A DNA stretch of 64,000 nt from Sphingobacterium detergens (lineage in GTDB: Bacteria > Bacteroidota > Bacteroidia > Sphingobacteriales > Sphingobacteriaceae). Under the pieces are notes generated by a model. That model saw only the letters and a program-made list of their open reading frames with translations. It ran no database searches and was not told the DNA's origin. The stretch is taken from assembly GCF_003610355.1 (NCBI RefSeq), contig NZ_RAPY01000001.1:744001-808000 (forward strand), read 5' to 3'. Each line of letters begins with the position of its first letter. The first letter of the stretch is position 1. This document shows, piece by piece, positions 1-10,132 of the stretch. The position numbers and the translations under genes are program-made.

Positions 1-34
1 AAAAAGGAGTGATGGCGCGCCCGCCAATCACTCC
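1..34 (-). terminator. Rho-independent terminator of the first PUL operon
   Basis: Positions 6-17 (GGAGTGATGGCG) pair with 23-34 (GCCAATCACTCC), leaving a short GC loop. On the minus strand the stem is followed by at least five T residues, cut off by the window edge. It lies about 55 bp beyond the stop of the last gene of the minus-strand operon. Confidence 0.8.
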
Positions 35-89
35 CAACTAAATCACACTAAATAAACATATAATAAATAAACGCAGTCTTTTTAGGTTT

Positions 90-1547
90 CTATTCAAAGG
101 CATTTAATTCCCCAAAACCGCCCGCATATGTTCCATAAGCTGTCAGTGTAAAGCGGAAATAACGCGCTTGCACTGGGGCATAGAAACTGATATTCCGAAG
201 TTGGGGATTCGCCGCTGTACCTGCAGGCATGCTGCCTGTATAAGAGCCTTGAACCGTCCAGTTGACCCCGTCACTGCTGCTGGCCACACGTATCGCTGTG
301 GGCGCCGAAATAAACCTCGAACCAAAGTAGTCCCAATATCGCGGCGTAAATGTAAATCCACGCACCTGTTTTGGATTTTGCATATCCACTGTAAAGGTAA
401 CTGCCGGTGGAGTGCCAAAGGCGAGTGCCGAATGCCAACCAGTTGCAAAATCATTGTCAAAGACCATGGCGGGTGTGCCTGCAGCTGCGTAATCGTTGTC
501 TGTAGAGCTTGCTGTTGCTGTCCAGCTCGTACGATCTATGCGATTGCCCGTTGGTGTAGGGTTGGCGGGATCAATATTCTGCAGTTGCACCTCCACCGAA
601 AAATAGGCTAGCCCGCGGGTTTCATGTGGCGCTACAGGCCCCTCATCGACGATACCTACGGGTAGCAGATAGCTGCGGCCCGGCACAAAACTCGTGGTAT
701 TGCGCAATACCAACGCAAAAGGCGTTGTAGCATTTAGGCTTCCACTAGCGATGGAAACGCTGGCCGGACTGAAAGCAAAGCTATTTGCCGGGAAAGCCAC
801 ATAATTTGTCTGGTTGGCCTGATTATATCCCGCCAGCAGATCCTGCCGGTCCTGTAGCGCCACCGTCAGCGCCTGACCAAAGGCTGTATTCAGCCCGGCT
901 GTCAGGTTTAGATTACCACTGATCACATCACCATTAGGGGTGCGGTTGATGATAAGCGGTACCAGGCGGTTGGTAGGTGTTCCATTGAGCTGTGTGGTAA
1001 TTGGATTAAAGGTCACCCGAAGATACATCACCTGCCGGTTGGTACTCAGTGGCAGATTGGAATCGGTACTGCTCAAACGTATCGGAACAATATAAGCTTT
1101 GCTGAAATCTAGGCCCGAAACCTGCCCCAGTCCGATTCGCAATGAATCCGCGGAGCGCAGTTCTCCGGTAGGAATACGAACCTGGCCGTTGTTTTCCAAG
1201 ACAAAAGTCCCTAGGGGAAAGCGTGTGGACACCGTATTATTGGTCTTGTCGTATGCGGCGAGCAGTGTCGTGTCTATGGTCGCCACAACCTGTACATCCC
1301 GGTCTACAGCACGGGTCAGTAATACAGGAAAGGCTGTCCCTGCCCCTGCCAGGACATTATTACGGGCAGTGACATAACTAGCTGCCCCGCTGTTGTAGTT
1401 CAAAGAACCTGCAGGCAGGTAGATGGTCAGATTTTCCGTATCAACCTGCTCTTTGGAGCAGGACGACAACAGGAAAAACAATCCCCCCAGCAAAGAAAAG
1501 AGACTCTGCAAGCGGGAGTATTTGGGCAAAAGAGGAAATATCTTCAT
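90..1547 (-). CDS. DUF1735 and discoidin-domain surface lipoprotein
   Basis: Probable surface glycan-binding lipoprotein of 485 aa. The N-terminus is a lipoprotein signal ending in LLSSC (Cys about 30). Two DUF1735-like (BT_3987_N-type) beta domains follow at roughly residues 35-175 and 195-325. The C-terminal 145 residues look like an F5/8 type C (discoidin) carbohydrate-binding module, with a typical ATASSTDND start and DNDFATGWHS strand. No catalytic motif is visible. It is the last gene of the operon, 36 bp after the GH18 gene. By analogy with Bacteroides N-glycan loci it probably holds glycan or glycoprotein at the outer surface for the GH18 enzyme and SusCD. The exact ligand is unknown. 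Confidence 0.8.
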   Translation of the reverse strand: MKIFPLLPKYSRLQSLFSLLGGLFFLLSSCSKEQVDTENLTIYLPAGSLNYNSGAASYVTARNNVLAGAGTAFPVLLTRAVDRDVQVVATIDTTLLAAYDKTNNTVSTRFPLGTFVLENNGQVRIPTGELRSADSLRIGLGQVSGLDFSKAYIVPIRLSSTDSNLPLSTNRQVMYLRVTFNPITTQLNGTPTNRLVPLIINRTPNGDVISGNLNLTAGLNTAFGQALTVALQDRQDLLAGYNQANQTNYVAFPANSFAFSPASVSIASGSLNATTPFALVLRNTTSFVPGRSYLLPVGIVDEGPVAPHETRGLAYFSVEVQLQNIDPANPTPTGNRIDRTSWTATASSTDNDYAAAGTPAMVFDNDFATGWHSALAFGTPPAVTFTVDMQNPKQVRGFTFTPRYWDYFGSRFISAPTAIRVASSSDGVNWTVQGSYTGSMPAGTAANPQLRNISFYAPVQARYFRFTLTAYGTYAGGFGELNAFE

Positions 1548-1583
1548 TTTTTAGGTTTTTAATCAAAAACAAAAGGTTAATTA

Positions 1584-2579
1584 CTAATAAACGGCTGGAT
1601 TCTGAATCTGAATCCCGCGGCGCAGGTAGTAATAAGATTGCGGTGGACGCGACTTGGCATCAGCCTCGATAATATAGCCCCCAAAGCCGCCCTTTCTACC
1701 CTGTGTCGGATTCCAACTGGCCATGCCCAACACACTGCCAATGTTCACACCACCCAGCATAAAGGTGCTGCCACTGGCTCCATACTGCTGCATATTCTCG
1801 GTGACCACAAATTTCTCGGGCGGCAGTACACCATTAAAACCAAACGATTGATACCGGCTTTGCAATGCAGCAAAGCTTTGAGAATTATAGGTTTGTTGCA
1901 CCAAATAATCAATATAAGGTTCGATCCCCCGCTCATTTTCACCATCGATAATCAACAGTTTCCCCGTGGTAGATTTTGGCCCCATGTATTGCGAAAGTGC
2001 TTTAAAAAGCCGCTGTGTATAAATATCGCCACCGTCATCCTTTGGACCAAAGCCAAATATACTTCGGTCGCCATAACTCGGTTCATAATCCAGGTCAAAT
2101 CCATCCAGTTCATATTTGCTGACGGTATCAGCAATGGACTTGGCTACGCTGTCAATACTTTGCATAATCTCCATATTGGGGAAATTTTTCTGCCGCAGCT
2201 GGTCTACCCCCGAGCCAAACATCACCGAAACAAAACGGGTACCCTTCACGCGCTGGCAATAACGGAGTTCCTCCCAGTTGGCCTCATCTTTGGGCATTCC
2301 ACCCCAGAGGCTGACAATATCCATGCTATCCGGAAGCCCCAGGTATCGGGGTGCCATATCCGGGCCGATCCCGCCCGCACCGCTGGCACCCCACCAGCCA
2401 AAACAAATGGCATGGTCGCTCTTTTTATAGGCCCGCAAAGCTTCATAGTAGGCATCACTGCCAATGATCGGCTGCGTTGCGGCAAATACAATCGGTTCCG
2501 CGATATTCTGTTTGCTGCAATACTGAAAAACCAGACAGCATAACAGCGACAATACAGTTATTTTAATATATCTTTTCAT
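1584..2579 (-). CDS. GH18 endo-beta-N-acetylglucosaminidase-like enzyme
   Basis: A 331-aa exported GH18-family enzyme. The family signature DGFDLDYEP is at about residues 157-166; the final Glu is the expected acid/base of the substrate-assisted GH18 mechanism. The N-terminal hydrophobic segment ends in a Cys followed by SKQN, suggesting a lipoprotein, although the residue before the Cys (Tyr) is unusual for a lipobox. Its length and its neighbours (DUF1735 proteins, SusCD) fit the EndoF/EndoBT-like group, which cuts the chitobiose core of N-glycans, better than chitinases. The inferred role is release of glycans from glycoproteins at the cell surface. Chitin as substrate cannot be excluded from sequence alone. 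Confidence 0.82.
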   Translation of the reverse strand: MKRYIKITVLSLLCCLVFQYCSKQNIAEPIVFAATQPIIGSDAYYEALRAYKKSDHAICFGWWGASGAGGIGPDMAPRYLGLPDSMDIVSLWGGMPKDEANWEELRYCQRVKGTRFVSVMFGSGVDQLRQKNFPNMEIMQSIDSVAKSIADTVSKYELDGFDLDYEPSYGDRSIFGFGPKDDGGDIYTQRLFKALSQYMGPKSTTGKLLIIDGENERGIEPYIDYLVQQTYNSQSFAALQSRYQSFGFNGVLPPEKFVVTENMQQYGASGSTFMLGGVNIGSVLGMASWNPTQGRKGGFGGYIIEADAKSRPPQSYYYLRRGIQIQNPAVY

Positions 2580-2626
2580 GTTACATCTTTCTTGTACAAA
2601 CTTGTGTTTCTATTCCAATCCATGAA

Positions 2627-3754
2627 CTATTGTGGACAGCGTACACCAGGTACCCAGGCGATATTGGTCGATGAGGTCAGGTGATTATTCTTGCCAGAAC
2701 TATCCATTGCCCGATTTCCATTGCCGTCATTCAGCTTCCAGTAGCCCAGCAGATCCGCATCTGAAGGATTTACGGCACAGACAAAAGTTCGCAGCTGCCG
2801 TGGCGTCCGCAAGCTCTTCCATATCCGAAATTCGCTGACTGTCGCACCAGTGCCGGTAGCGTAAGGTGTAATGGCACATTCGCTGAGGGTCAGTCCCGCA
2901 TAAGGAGTCTGACCCACCAGTTCCCCATTGATATAAAGCGTGACCACCCCGCTGGCATAAGTGATGGCAAAATGGTACCAGGTATTCAGCGTGGCCTTCG
3001 CCGTGGTTGTCATAAAGGCCGAACTTGGAAAGCGGATATCAATGGCGCCCTCGCTGTTGACCAAAAACTGTAAACCACAGCCGTTAAAGATATCCGAACG
3101 CCAGTTGCCAGCGACACCAAAGGCTCTGGTCATATTGAAACGGCCTTCAAAGGTAAAGTTGTTGTACGGCTTGCCATTGGCATCCGCCCCAAAAACAGCG
3201 ACGGGAACCGGCAGGTTGGCATTTTGAGCGGCAAAGCCCACCGTTGTCTTGGTGACCAGCACCAAGGCGACATCCGAGCCCGACAGCACCGGGCTGCTCG
3301 CCGGTGCGATCTTTACGGGAACCACATACTGTGCACCATCGATATATTCTGGCCATTCTCTGACCGTGACCGTAATATTCTCCTGTCCCAGTGCCGTTCC
3401 CGCTGCAATGGCCACCGAGCGGCTGGAAAGTGTGACCGCAGATTGGGGCGCCAGCTGATATTCTGTAAAATTCCGGCGATTGAAGTCATTGAGATAGTCC
3501 TGCCCCAGGATGTCCACCCGTACCTCTTCCGTCGCGCCCATGGTATAGGAAGAACCAATGGTAAGTGCTGTAGTGCCTGTACCACCATCCAAAGCCAACG
3601 TCACAACCGGGTTGTTTGCCGTCTGCCGTATAAAGACAAGATTATCAAAGTCCTGTTGCTGCTGTTGCTTACAGCCTGCAATAAAACAAGTGACTGCTCC
3701 CACGAAGATCATCCAACTAAACCAGCTCCGCATATATTGATTTATTTTGTTCAT
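2627..3754 (-). CDS. DUF1735-LamG surface lipoprotein
   Basis: Surface glycan-binding protein candidate of about 375 aa. I place the start at the Met at 3754, because it gives a clean lipoprotein signal ending in CFIAGC; the longer open frame upstream adds 29 residues of non-signal sequence. A DUF1735 domain follows the lipid-anchor Cys, and residues from about 180 form a LamG/concanavalin-like jelly roll (FEGRFNMTRAFG, TWYHFAITYASG, LYINGELVGQ). A Gln-rich patch directly after the Cys may act as a spacer or surface-export signal. It lies between SusD and the GH18 gene, the same arrangement as BT3986-like proteins of Bacteroides N-glycan loci. No catalytic residues are apparent. Confidence 0.8.
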   Translation of the reverse strand: MNKINQYMRSWFSWMIFVGAVTCFIAGCKQQQQQDFDNLVFIRQTANNPVVTLALDGGTGTTALTIGSSYTMGATEEVRVDILGQDYLNDFNRRNFTEYQLAPQSAVTLSSRSVAIAAGTALGQENITVTVREWPEYIDGAQYVVPVKIAPASSPVLSGSDVALVLVTKTTVGFAAQNANLPVPVAVFGADANGKPYNNFTFEGRFNMTRAFGVAGNWRSDIFNGCGLQFLVNSEGAIDIRFPSSAFMTTTAKATLNTWYHFAITYASGVVTLYINGELVGQTPYAGLTLSECAITPYATGTGATVSEFRIWKSLRTPRQLRTFVCAVNPSDADLLGYWKLNDGNGNRAMDSSGKNNHLTSSTNIAWVPGVRCPQ

Positions 3755-3788
3755 AATTTTGTCGTATTTAAAAAATGAATAACGCGTT

Positions 3789-5435
3789 TTAATTTCCCTT
3801 ACGGTCCCACCAAAGCCGTGTACCACCATTGTCAGGTCCACCCAAAAGTGCTATCCCTTGCGTCAGGTTGGCCTGATTCAGCTGATATTCACTGGCGGGG
3901 TAAGGTAAACGCCGCACCTGTATCGCTGTATTGACTGTACCGCCACTCTGGTTGAGGACAACAGGAAATAGCTTTGGATAACCTGTACGGCGGAATTCAG
4001 ACCAGGCTTCTTGTCCATTTGGATACATCGCGATCCATTTTTGCGTAATAATGCGTTCGAGTTTAAGTTCATTGCTTGCCCCTTCCTCCCAGCGGATTGT
4101 CAATGTCGGCAATAGTCCGGATCCGGCACCTACACTGTTGCTACCCACAGGATCCTGGTATGGAGAAGGACGACGGTCGCTGTTCTGGATATAACTATCT
4201 ACCCCCGATACGCCCCATTGCGCAAAGGAGGTCCGGATTCCATTTTCATAGAGGCTCTGTACGGTACCCCCCATATTCCAGCCACGCATGGCCCCTTCGG
4301 CACGCAGAAAATATACTTCCGCCGCAGGCATCCAGATCACATCAAAATCAGACCTCAGTACCGAAAACGGTCTGTAAAGCGAATTATCCGGCATATTGAT
4401 GCCCAGACGGATACCACGGTAGCGCCCTGCAGGATCAGCGCCACGGGTGGATGGCATAAACAAACGTGGTAATCTAGGATCCGCATAACCTGTCAGGTAA
4501 GATTCCATAATGGCGCTGAGCCTTGTTTCATTATAGGCTTCGGACAAGGTTTGCAAGGGATTGTTGTAGGTCGTTCCCTCGATCCCCTGCATGGTGGCAT
4601 TATCGGTATTCTCCGTAATCACACCATATCCGTCCTGCATGGCCTCTTCGGCATATTTTTTGGCATTGACTGGATCCACATAGGCCATCCGCATCGCCAA
4701 GCGAAGTTTTAGCGAATTGGCAAAACGGATCCACTGCCTGTAATTTCCGCGGTATACAGCATCAAAGTAGCGCAATGGTGTTGCGCCAATCTTCGCAAAC
4801 GGTTTTAAGGCGACCACAGCGGAATCCAGATCAGTGAAAAATGACTGGTAAATTTTGTCCATCGGGTCGTATGGTGAACCCAGCTCTCCCAATACCGTAC
4901 CCGTTTTAAAATAAGGGATCGGCCCAAACATATCCACCGTGCGGTGTGCAGCCTGCACTTTGATAATTTTTGCAACCGCAAGAATATCCGGACTTGCCGC
5001 CGCATAACGTGCAATGGTATCATAATTTCGTACAATATTGGTGTAATATTGGTTGAAAGGTGCACTATTCCAGGTGACGGCATTAAAATTATAGGTGGTA
5101 TGATCACCGGCAGCATTCCAGCGGTTGGCCATGCCGTGATAACCACCAAAGATGTCACCGACGAGGTTTTCGGTCAGTTGGTACGCATTGGCCGCATTGG
5201 TGCCCGTGCCCCCTACGGGAAATACACTTTCTTCCATCTGCCTAAAAAAGCCACCCAGGTACACATTGTCCTGATTGATCCGGTTTGCCGGCAAAGCATT
5301 CGGATCGGTGTTATATTTTTCAAAATTCTTGGTACAGGAAAAAAGAAATAAACTGATCAGGACAGGTAATAATCCTTGAACTACATTCGACGAGAATCTT
5401 CGTTCCTTCTTTGCGTTATGATATGTTTTCATCAT
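3789..5435 (-). CDS. SusD/RagB-family outer-membrane lipoprotein
   Basis: A 548-aa SusD-like glycan-binding lipoprotein. The signal ends in LFSC (Cys about 34), followed by the NTDPNALP motif common in the SusD-like_2 branch. The TPR-like helical body includes YFDAVYRGNYRQWIRFANSLKLRLAMRM and the C-terminal WPEAWSEFRRTGYP-type segment. It acts as the lid of the SusC transporter encoded immediately upstream; the 10-bp gap implies co-translation. Two adjacent Met codons start the frame, so the exact start is uncertain by one residue. The ligand is inferred from neighbours to be an N-acetylglucosamine-containing glycan. Confidence 0.92.
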   Translation of the reverse strand: MMKTYHNAKKERRFSSNVVQGLLPVLISLFLFSCTKNFEKYNTDPNALPANRINQDNVYLGGFFRQMEESVFPVGGTGTNAANAYQLTENLVGDIFGGYHGMANRWNAAGDHTTYNFNAVTWNSAPFNQYYTNIVRNYDTIARYAAASPDILAVAKIIKVQAAHRTVDMFGPIPYFKTGTVLGELGSPYDPMDKIYQSFFTDLDSAVVALKPFAKIGATPLRYFDAVYRGNYRQWIRFANSLKLRLAMRMAYVDPVNAKKYAEEAMQDGYGVITENTDNATMQGIEGTTYNNPLQTLSEAYNETRLSAIMESYLTGYADPRLPRLFMPSTRGADPAGRYRGIRLGINMPDNSLYRPFSVLRSDFDVIWMPAAEVYFLRAEGAMRGWNMGGTVQSLYENGIRTSFAQWGVSGVDSYIQNSDRRPSPYQDPVGSNSVGAGSGLLPTLTIRWEEGASNELKLERIITQKWIAMYPNGQEAWSEFRRTGYPKLFPVVLNQSGGTVNTAIQVRRLPYPASEYQLNQANLTQGIALLGGPDNGGTRLWWDRKGN

Positions 5436-5445
5436 CGTTTAAATG

Positions 5446-8400
5446 TTAGAATTGTGCCCGAATACTGAACCCTAGACTTTTTAGGCTAGGTTGCCTGAAA
5501 TAGTCAAATCCTTGAAAGTACGTTCCTGTAGAAGGTGTGCTCTCGGGGTCGAATGGAGCCTTGTTGTACAACATAAATAGATTATTACCGATAATGGAAG
5601 CATTGATGCTTTTGATCCATTTACCCAAGTATTGCTGTGGAATGGTATAACCGAACGCCAGTTCGCGCAGCCGTATATTTGTCGCGCTATAGACATAATA
5701 GGCCAGTACACCATTGGTGCCGCTGCCCATCTGGGTATAGTACTGTTCCACATTTGGATAAGGGGCACCATTGACGGTGACATAACCGAGATCACGCGCA
5801 TCTGCCGTGGTCTGCGAAACGCCATAGGCATCTAACATGGCCTGCGTTGCAGACACCCCCACGCCGCCAAATCGTCCAAAAACCAAAAAGCTTAAATTGA
5901 AATTCTTATAGCGGAAACTGTTGTTAAAACCTATTGTATAGTTGGGGTCTGCATTTCCCGCATAGAAATACTCCCGGTTATCCACAGATACACCCGGGTT
6001 CAGCGCGATGTAGCCATTTTGGTCCCGTGCAAGTTTTGATGTGATGTAAATTGCACTCATATTGCCACCAACAGCGACCTTTTGCTGATAGCTGCCGCCG
6101 CCCGCAATATTGATGGTATCTGTTGCTACACGTCGGCCATCGGCTCCGACAGTGGAATACAGCTCTTTGGCGGTATTCCTGTTTAGCGTAAAGACCGCAT
6201 TGCTATTCCAGTTGACTGCACCGAGCGTTCCGTTATAGCCCAGATTGGCCTCAATCCCTTTGTTATTCACGCGTCCCGCATTCAGCAAGAAGGATTGATT
6301 TCCACCACTGGTCGCAGACTGCGTGATTGTAAAAATCTGATCATAGGTATTGGTATTGTACAGGGTGACATCCAAATTGATTTTGTCCTTCAAAAATTTG
6401 AGGTTCAGCCCCGCTTCCCAGGCGTCGGTACGCTCCGGACGGAGTGGATAGCGCAGTGGTGTATTCTGGTTGATACCACCCGTTGCGAGCAGGTACACCT
6501 GTGGGCCACCTTCGTAAAGACGCGGTGGATTGCCGACCTGTGAAAAGTTGGCCCGAACTTTTAGGTAGGACAAGGCATTGGATTTGATTTCCGGAAAGGC
6601 ATCCGTCAATATCGCTGATACACCGATGGATGGATAGGTCAGATACAGCTTGGAATCCTTGTTGAAATACAATTGCGAATACCAGTCGTAACGGTAGGAA
6701 CCGTCGAGGAACAGCATATTTTTATAAGCAAGGCTAAAATTTCCGAGCAGCGACTGAAAGCTGGTCTTGTCCGGCTGACGGGCCGTTCCAGAGCCCGCCC
6801 CTGTGCCTGTAGATCCACTGATATTATCTGTTGTGAACACATTGGGCGGTGAACCCTGCGCGATGCCACCACCTGCGGCCAGAAAACGGGAGGATGATTC
6901 CACACGTGAACCGCCCACATTGGCTGTCAGGGTAAAATCGACAAAGCTCTTGTTGATATTGGCCAAAAGGTCTCCATACAGCGCCTGGGTATTGTTTTCA
7001 TTGATGAAAAAAGCACCACCATACCCTGCAAAGAGCATATCTGTGCTGGCATACATCTTACGGTCTGAGGTTAACTGCGTACGGTCCAGCTTGGCCCTTC
7101 CAGTGATATTCAACCAGTCATTGACCTTATATTTTAACGAACCACCCAACAACAATCTTGTTGTATTATTTTCCAAAGGAATACGGTAGGCTGTCCAGTA
7201 TGGATTCTGCATCTGAAAAGGTGCACCACCAAATGGCCAGTACTGCGTAGGAAACAAACGGTCAGGATTATAGCGCTCAAATGCTTTGATGGCTTCAAAA
7301 TTTCCGCCCGGAGGAAAGAGGTAAACGGGAACAATCGGATTATGATACAATCCTTGTGCAACCATATTCCGTTCCATTTGCGATAGGTACATACCATTCA
7401 AGTCTAGCTGCAGTTTATCGTCCAGAAAACTTGATGTATTCCGGAAGGAGAAATTATAGCGGCTCAGGTTGTTATTGGGAATAATCCCCCGGCCCTGTGT
7501 CATACCACCCGAAAAGAAGGTCTGGTTATTTTCTTTACCCGTATCAAATGTAAAACCGGTCATGGAGGTCGCTCCAGTCTGGAAAAAGTCGGCAGGACGA
7601 TAGGTTGAGGGTTCGGTCAATTTTGGTCCCCAGCTGAAATAACTGCCCTCGTCACTACGGCCATAGGTGTTCTGAAATTTGGGCATGACGAGTGGCGTCA
7701 TAAAATTGGTGTTGTTCATCAGGCTAAGGCTTGTTCTACCCTTTTGTCCCGACTTGGTATTAATGATGATCACACCATTTTGTCCCTGACTTCCATAGAG
7801 CGCTGCCGCCGCCGCACCGGTCAGGGTGGAGATGCTTTCAATATCATCCGGATTAATCATCGAAATAATATCACTGCCCGTGCTCGCAGAGAAGATATCA
7901 TTAATCTGTCCCGCAGGCATATTGGTTCGCAAATCTGTTGTATTGAGCACCGGAACACCGTCAATAACGTACAAAGCATTGTTGTTCCCGGTAATGGATT
8001 TGGTACCACGCATGACGACGCGGGTCGCACCACCGATTCCCGAGGAACTGGCATTGATCGTTACCCCGGCAATTTTACCCGTTAGACTATTGACGAAATT
8101 CGGATCCCGGTTGCGCGTCAGTTCCTCACCCTTGACATCCTGTATATTATAGGTCAGTGAGCGGGTCGACTTTTTTATACCCAGGGCCGTGACAACGACA
8201 GCATCCAGCACATTGTCACCGGGAGAAAGTGAAATGGAAATTCGGTCCTGAAGCGATACAATGGTATAATCCTTTGTATCGTAGCCTACAAAGCGCACTT
8301 CAAGCACATCATTTACTTTCGCCTGGGGCAAGGTAAAGAGTCCGTCCTTGTCTGTATCTGTACTGAGATTTTTACCTTTTAGAAAGACGGTCGCCCCCTG

Positions 8401-8805
8401 CAGCGGTTTTCCACCGGGATCAGTCACTTTACCCGAGATCCCCTGTTGCTGATTCATCGTCCTTGTTGACACTGGCGACTCCTTTTTCTGGCTATCGCGA
8501 TTGATCATAATTGCGTTATCCTTGATGTTGTATTGCAGATCTGTGCCATCCAGCAGCTTGCTCATGACCTGATGGATTGTCGCCTGATCAAAATCAACAC
8601 TGATCGCCCTTTTGTCGTTAAATATCTGATTAGAATAAAGGATATTATAGCCTGTTTCTTTATTGATTGCTTTAATCAGATCAGCCACTTTGATGGACTG
8701 TTTTTTGAGTGTAAATAGCGTCTGTCCGGCCGCCGAAACTGTACAATAGACGACCAGTACAGCTGTGCACATGGCTCTAGCTAGTTTAAATATGGTTAAC
8801 CTCAT
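5446..8805 (-). CDS. SusC-type TonB-dependent transporter with STN domain
   Basis: Outer-membrane transporter of 1119 aa. Residues about 1-27 are a signal peptide. A secretin/TonB N-terminal (STN) domain at about 28-100 (IKVADLIKAINKETGYN) marks it as a signalling transporter. A carboxypeptidase-D-like domain lies at about 122-205 (ISGKVTDPGGKPLQGATV), then the plug (about 215-350, with VIDGVPV and GQNGVIIINTKSG), then the 22-strand barrel ending in SLGFSIRAQF. The STN domain should contact the FecR protein encoded 92 bp upstream, so that substrate import is reported to the ECF sigma factor. Together with the downstream SusD it forms the uptake complex. The family call is secure; the substrate is inferred. 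Confidence 0.95.
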   Translation of the reverse strand: MRLTIFKLARAMCTAVLVVYCTVSAAGQTLFTLKKQSIKVADLIKAINKETGYNILYSNQIFNDKRAISVDFDQATIHQVMSKLLDGTDLQYNIKDNAIMINRDSQKKESPVSTRTMNQQQGISGKVTDPGGKPLQGATVFLKGKNLSTDTDKDGLFTLPQAKVNDVLEVRFVGYDTKDYTIVSLQDRISISLSPGDNVLDAVVVTALGIKKSTRSLTYNIQDVKGEELTRNRDPNFVNSLTGKIAGVTINASSSGIGGATRVVMRGTKSITGNNNALYVIDGVPVLNTTDLRTNMPAGQINDIFSASTGSDIISMINPDDIESISTLTGAAAAALYGSQGQNGVIIINTKSGQKGRTSLSLMNNTNFMTPLVMPKFQNTYGRSDEGSYFSWGPKLTEPSTYRPADFFQTGATSMTGFTFDTGKENNQTFFSGGMTQGRGIIPNNNLSRYNFSFRNTSSFLDDKLQLDLNGMYLSQMERNMVAQGLYHNPIVPVYLFPPGGNFEAIKAFERYNPDRLFPTQYWPFGGAPFQMQNPYWTAYRIPLENNTTRLLLGGSLKYKVNDWLNITGRAKLDRTQLTSDRKMYASTDMLFAGYGGAFFINENNTQALYGDLLANINKSFVDFTLTANVGGSRVESSSRFLAAGGGIAQGSPPNVFTTDNISGSTGTGAGSGTARQPDKTSFQSLLGNFSLAYKNMLFLDGSYRYDWYSQLYFNKDSKLYLTYPSIGVSAILTDAFPEIKSNALSYLKVRANFSQVGNPPRLYEGGPQVYLLATGGINQNTPLRYPLRPERTDAWEAGLNLKFLKDKINLDVTLYNTNTYDQIFTITQSATSGGNQSFLLNAGRVNNKGIEANLGYNGTLGAVNWNSNAVFTLNRNTAKELYSTVGADGRRVATDTINIAGGGSYQQKVAVGGNMSAIYITSKLARDQNGYIALNPGVSVDNREYFYAGNADPNYTIGFNNSFRYKNFNLSFLVFGRFGGVGVSATQAMLDAYGVSQTTADARDLGYVTVNGAPYPNVEQYYTQMGSGTNGVLAYYVYSATNIRLRELAFGYTIPQQYLGKWIKSINASIIGNNLFMLYNKAPFDPESTPSTGTYFQGFDYFRQPSLKSLGFSIRAQF

Positions 8806-8897
8806 AATTTTTGAAGTATTTTTTAAAAATTGGTTTGTTCTAAGCTTTAATTGGGTTAAAAATGAAGGTTTTGTTTCCAGTAAATCATAGGCAATGG

Positions 8898-10010
8898 TTA
8901 TGGGTTTACGATAATTGTTTTATGCTGTATACTGATTTTGAGATCACTTGCCCCCTGCAGTAGTTCAAGGATCTTTTCAACATCGGCATAGCGCGATATT
9001 TTTCCACTAAATGTGGTGTGTTTGCTGGCTTCGGCTTTATTGATATAAATGACATCCACGTTATACCAACGGGCCACTCTGGTCAGGATAGACTCCAAAG
9101 ATTCATCCCTAAAAATAAATTCATTGTGTTTCCAATCTACGTAGTCATCAACATCCACCTGCGAGACCAAGATCTGTTTTCCTTTGACCCGCGACTGTTG
9201 TCCCGGCACTAATACACGCTCTTTGTTGATTTCTACTTTTCCTTCCAGTAGCGTCGTAATGCTATTATTGAGGTCATAAGTATTCACATTGAAAACCGTA
9301 CCCAGGACACGGACCTCCTGCTGGTCGCTCTTGACAATAAAAGGCCGTTGTTTATCCTTAGCCACCACAAAGTAGCCCTCGCCCTTTAATTCTACCGTAC
9401 GCAGTTTATCATGTGTCAGGTCTGTGGGAAAACGCAGTGAAGAAGCGGCGTTGAGCGTCACTTCCGAACCATCGGAAAGTTCAATCTGGAATTGTCCACC
9501 CCGAGGTGTCTCTATCACCTGATATTCACCCGGGATAACGGCATCTTTGCTGACCACATATTTTAGTTGACCATCGCTGGTGCGGGTCACGGTGATTCCC
9601 GATGCGCTAACAGCCTGTCCGGCTGAAAGTTCGATTTTCTTGCCATTGGCAAGCGTCAGGACAGCCTTGTCAGAGCCGGGAACGACTTTGTCGCCAATCT
9701 GTTGAACGATCGTATTGGAATGCTTTTGGTTGATACGCCAGACCGATACGCTGGCCAGCGCCAGGATCAGAACTGCGGCAGCATAAGGCAGATAACGTTT
9801 CCAGCCGATCTGGCGGATAGGCTGCGCTTGTCTCGATGCGATCTTCGCGTCCAGTTGTTTGAGCAAGAGCTGCTTCTGCTTGGCCGAAAGCGCTACCCGA
9901 TCAGCTTCGGGCAGTGTCTCTATCCAGAGCTCCAATAACATTCTTTCCTCTTCTGAACAAGAGTTATTGGCGTACTTTTCTAAAAGTATGTCTAACTTAT
10001 TTACATCCAT
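8898..10010 (-). CDS. FecR-family anti-sigma factor
   Basis: A 370-aa inner-membrane anti-sigma regulator. The ATG at 10010 is preferred; an in-frame TTG at 10019 would add three residues. The N-terminal cytoplasmic helix bundle (about 1-70) would bind the sigma factor. One membrane helix (about 72-92, YAAAVLILALASVSVW) follows, then the periplasmic FecR domain (about 115-270, including TPRGGQFQIELSDGSEV and VLGTVFNVNTY). A DUF4974-type C-terminal domain with SGKISRYADVEKILELLQ should meet the STN domain of SusC. The gene precedes SusC by 92 bp. Its cognate sigma gene is not adjacent but lies 4.6 kb upstream, separated by GH95 and GH20, which is unusual for this gene pair. Confidence 0.93.
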   Translation of the reverse strand: MDVNKLDILLEKYANNSCSEEERMLLELWIETLPEADRVALSAKQKQLLLKQLDAKIASRQAQPIRQIGWKRYLPYAAAVLILALASVSVWRINQKHSNTIVQQIGDKVVPGSDKAVLTLANGKKIELSAGQAVSASGITVTRTSDGQLKYVVSKDAVIPGEYQVIETPRGGQFQIELSDGSEVTLNAASSLRFPTDLTHDKLRTVELKGEGYFVVAKDKQRPFIVKSDQQEVRVLGTVFNVNTYDLNNSITTLLEGKVEINKERVLVPGQQSRVKGKQILVSQVDVDDYVDWKHNEFIFRDESLESILTRVARWYNVDVIYINKAEASKHTTFSGKISRYADVEKILELLQGASDLKISIQHKTIIVNP

Positions 10011-10031
10011 AATTGGCAACTTATACTATGA

Positions 10032-10093
10032 TGTTGCACAAGTCGGCCTTTGGTAGTAGAAAAAAATGAAATTATTTTTGGGAGAGCAGATAA
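10032..10093. repeat. 62-bp direct repeat, copy 1
   Basis: Identical over all 62 positions to 14613-14674. In this copy it sits between the GH95 stop and the fecR start. Its last 22 bases match the final codons of the sigma-factor gene (LLSQK and stop). The next 39 bp (10094-10132) look like a diverged sigma-gene tail: read on the minus strand in the same frame they give SDQ...YLLSQK-stop. This is best read as a duplication left when the GH20-GH95 block entered between sigma and fecR. Confidence 0.92.
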
Positions 10094-10132
10094 AGCTGAT
10101 TACAATGGCTTTGGTCAGATCTGGCCGGATTA

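Noticed and set aside
1638..2543. A 301-codon plus-strand open frame over the GH18 gene
   Set aside because: It is antisense to a gene with a clear signal and GH18 motif, and its translation shows no recognisable domain.
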